From: Candidatus Staskawiczbacteria bacterium
Lineage (GTDB): Bacteria; Patescibacteriota; Minisyncoccia; Minisyncoccales; Staskawiczbacteraceae
Length of the DNA stretch: 5,101 nucleotides
Direction of reading: 5' to 3'
NCBI GenBank assembly: GCA_903913175.1
Contig: CAIWKF010000084.1
Coordinates: forward strand, 1 to 5,101
Both the position numbers and the translations under genes were made by a program. The notes under the pieces were generated by a model that had not been told where the DNA came from, ran no database searches, and saw only the letters and a program-made list of their open reading frames with translations. Of this stretch, positions 3,483-5,101 are shown piece after piece; positions within the stretch are counted from its first letter, which is position 1, and each line of letters opens with the position of its first letter.

Positions 3483-4985
3483 ATGACAAGAAAAATAGAA
3501 AGTGGGGGGGATCCAATTGATTTAAACGAGGTTATATCTAGTCTTGATAGTGAAGTTAAAGAGCAAATAGCACAACAAAATGTAAAAACAAAACCTATGG
3601 CTGTGGAACCAGTGCCAGATGTTACTATGCCAAAAAGTCCAGAAGCAAAACCCGTAGAAGCAAAAATAGAACCTAGGCCAGATGTTGTAGAAACCAAAAA
3701 AGAATTAACTCAAGAAGAAAAAAATGAAATAATGTTGTTAGGAATAAGAAAAAGAATAGCAGATAAAAAAGAAGTAGAAAGAATAGCTATAGAGGCGGCA
3801 GAAAAAACAAGGACTTCTAAAGTTTCTGCTCCACCTGTAATTGATAGTGGTAGTTCAGGATTTGTAAGAAAAGAAAAAAAGAATAATTGGTGGTTGCCAG
3901 CAGGTATTGTTGGTGGGCTTAGTTTAAGTGTTGCAGCATTTTTTGGACTTTTTAAAGCAAATGAAAAACCAACATCAAAGCCAGGTGAAGTTAATCCTCC
4001 TTCTGTCAGTGCCACTGAAAAACCAACACTTCAAACCCCGAGCTTTGCTACGGAAACAAATCCAGAAAAAACATTAAAAATTGATATAAAAGATGAAAGG
4101 GAAAAAGAACAATCTGAGTTTGTTGAAAATCTTAAAAAATTTAAAGAAATATTAAATAATCTTGAAAAAGAAACAACCAAGAGCGAACAGGAAAATATTC
4201 AACAAATGATAACATTTCTTAAAAAAGGAACAGAGGTGCAAAATTACAAACTTATTTTTGAAGAAATGCGCGAAAAATATATTCCAAAAAATTTGGCAGA
4301 AATTGAATTTCATGAAGATTCATTAGAGCTAAAAAGAATAGTAGAATATTTGCGGGAATTAAATGAGAGTTATAGAAAAAAAATAAAAGAGTGTAATGAT
4401 TTATTGGATAAGATTAGGTCTTATAAAAACGAATTGAAAACTGAGGTAGAAGCAAAAAAAACTGAAACATCAAGTTATGGGTCTTCTAAAACTCCTGAAA
4501 TAACTATAGATCCTTTTACTGTAACCACTTTTGCAGAAAAATCAGTGGAGAAGCCAACACCAAGTGATAGAGATGTGCTTTATGAACAAAGTAAGAAATC
4601 AAATAATTCTAAAATATTAGAAGCTAAAATAGAAAAAATAAAACAAAGATATGCTATTTTAGAAGAAAACACCCAGACGGGAATTAATCAGCGTATAAGA
4701 AGAGAGGCTGTAAAAGCTAATATGCAAAAAGAAATTGATGATGCAATAAAAGAATCTAGCAAAGTTGGTAAAAGTGCAGAAGAAGCGAAAATCTTTAGGT
4801 CACAGCAAGAAGAAAGAGAAAATAAAACAGCAAAAAAACGCAAAGCTGAAACAGGGGCAGGCACGCCAGAATTTTTAGCAAAACAAGCGGAAGAATTTAA
4901 AAAAGAAAAAGCAAGAAAGAGCGGTTTAGTATATACTCCTTCTCCAAAAATTGCCACAACTCGTATCAAATCATATAAAATCTGA
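3483..4985 (+). CDS. Unrecognised 500-residue single-pass membrane protein with long coiled coils
   Basis: I do not recognise this family. Residues 1-130 are polar and acidic, with a Pro/Glu/Lys-rich stretch (about 36-72) and a helical charged stretch (75-110). A single transmembrane helix spans about 136-157 (WWLPAGIVGGLSLSVAAFFGLF), preceded by RKEKKNN, which by the positive-inside rule places the N-terminal part in the cytoplasm. A Pro/Thr/Ser linker (160-195) leads to charged helical segments at about 200-335 and 385-485 with coiled-coil character, separated by a second Thr/Ser/Pro-rich linker (336-372). There is no N-terminal signal peptide and no catalytic motif that I can see. The shape suggests a structural or scaffold protein spanning the envelope. 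Codons 8-10 hold a run of seven G residues, and the stop codon lies within a 17-base repeat found again 35 bases downstream. The start is the only ATG near the promoter; the next Met is residue 40. Confidence 0.85.
   Translation: MTRKIESGGDPIDLNEVISSLDSEVKEQIAQQNVKTKPMAVEPVPDVTMPKSPEAKPVEAKIEPRPDVVETKKELTQEEKNEIMLLGIRKRIADKKEVERIAIEAAEKTRTSKVSAPPVIDSGSSGFVRKEKKNNWWLPAGIVGGLSLSVAAFFGLFKANEKPTSKPGEVNPPSVSATEKPTLQTPSFATETNPEKTLKIDIKDEREKEQSEFVENLKKFKEILNNLEKETTKSEQENIQQMITFLKKGTEVQNYKLIFEEMREKYIPKNLAEIEFHEDSLELKRIVEYLRELNESYRKKIKECNDLLDKIRSYKNELKTEVEAKKTETSSYGSSKTPEITIDPFTVTTFAEKSVEKPTPSDRDVLYEQSKKSNNSKILEAKIEKIKQRYAILEENTQTGINQRIRREAVKANMQKEIDDAIKESSKVGKSAEEAKIFRSQQEERENKTAKKRKAETGAGTPEFLAKQAEEFKKEKARKSGLVYTPSPKIATTRIKSYKI
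3504..3510 (+). repeat. G7 homopolymer tract near the start of the 500-residue gene
   Basis: Seven consecutive G residues occupy codons 8-10 in an otherwise AT-rich gene. Loss or gain of one G would shift the frame and reach a stop within about five codons in either direction: TAA after loss, TGA after gain. Such tracts are known sites of slipped-strand on/off switching in other bacteria; switching here is only inferred. Confidence 0.5.
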
Positions 4986-5021
4986 CTATAGGGGTATTGG
5001 TTACATCATATAAAATCTGAC
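4970..5021 (+). repeat. 17-bp direct repeat, two copies 35 bp apart, at the end of the 500-residue gene
   Basis: ATCATATAAAATCTGAC occurs at 4970-4986 and at 5005-5021. The first copy encodes the last residues (SYKI) and the TGA stop of the gene. A related TAAAACCTGACC at 5077-5088 differs at one base from TAAAATCTGACC at 5011-5022. The 18-base spacer between the two copies is not repeated. Confidence 0.8.
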
Positions 5022-5101
5022 CGAAAATATTGTTGTAGAATGGAGGAAGGGTTGGAAATTTGTTTGGCAATTTAATTAAAACCTGACCCTGTTTTACAAT
5101 C
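4986..5101. other. Gene-free right edge with repeat-derived sequence
   Basis: No open frame or RNA gene is visible after the stop at 4985, and there is no hairpin followed by a T tract that would end the transcript. The stretch holds the second copy of the 17-base repeat and the diverged third copy (5077-5088). Read on the minus strand these are GGTCAGRTTTTA motifs. They could mark the edge of a repeat cluster or mobile element that continues to the right, but no transposase is in view. Confidence 0.4.

Noticed and set aside
4970..5021. CRISPR-like repeat array
   Set aside because: There are only two perfect 17-base copies, the spacing to the third diverged copy differs (66 against 35 bases), the first copy is inside a gene, and the repeat has no useful dyad symmetry.

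Overview
The window is AT-rich and gene-dense. It looks like a chromosomal piece from a Patescibacteria (CPR) genome, probably Parcubacteria-like. This placement is inferred from three things: a GspG-like type IV pilin followed by a small membrane protein with an acidic N-terminal tail, a short MurE-type ligase that lacks most of the usual first domain, and coiled-coil membrane proteins with no recognisable family. No rRNA, tRNA, CRISPR array or complete mobile element is visible.

Layout. Minus strand, positions 1-737: a type IV pilin precursor (737-255), then the start of a small membrane protein that runs off the left edge (210-1). Plus strand, 847-1302: a free-standing protein that matches only the C-terminal allosteric (LeuA dimerisation) domain of citramalate/isopropylmalate synthase; an intrinsic terminator follows it. 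Plus strand, 1367-2605: a MurE-like Mur ligase, whose last codons form one arm of a terminator hairpin. Minus strand, 3285-2641: an unrecognised 214-residue protein of about 50% G+C in a roughly 30% G+C setting, driven by a consensus sigma-70 promoter and converging on the Mur ligase. Plus strand, 3483-4985: an unrecognised 500-residue protein with one central membrane segment and long coiled coils. The right-hand 116 bases carry no gene but hold a short direct repeat whose first copy includes the stop codon of the 500-residue gene.

How the parts work together. The genes do not form one operon: strands alternate, two divergent promoter regions (738-846 and 3286-3482) and two hairpin terminators separate them. 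The pilin and the membrane protein after it are probably co-transcribed and belong to the cell surface, as do the Mur ligase (peptidoglycan stem peptide) and probably the 500-residue protein. The orphan LeuA domain and the GC-rich gene are the unexpected items.

The points most worth a second look are the orphan LeuA domain, the GC-rich gene with its near-ideal promoter, two 7-bp-periodic repeat tracts inside loops of the Mur ligase, a G7 tract at codons 8-10 of the 500-residue gene, and the repeat at the right edge. No complete new system can be claimed from this window alone.
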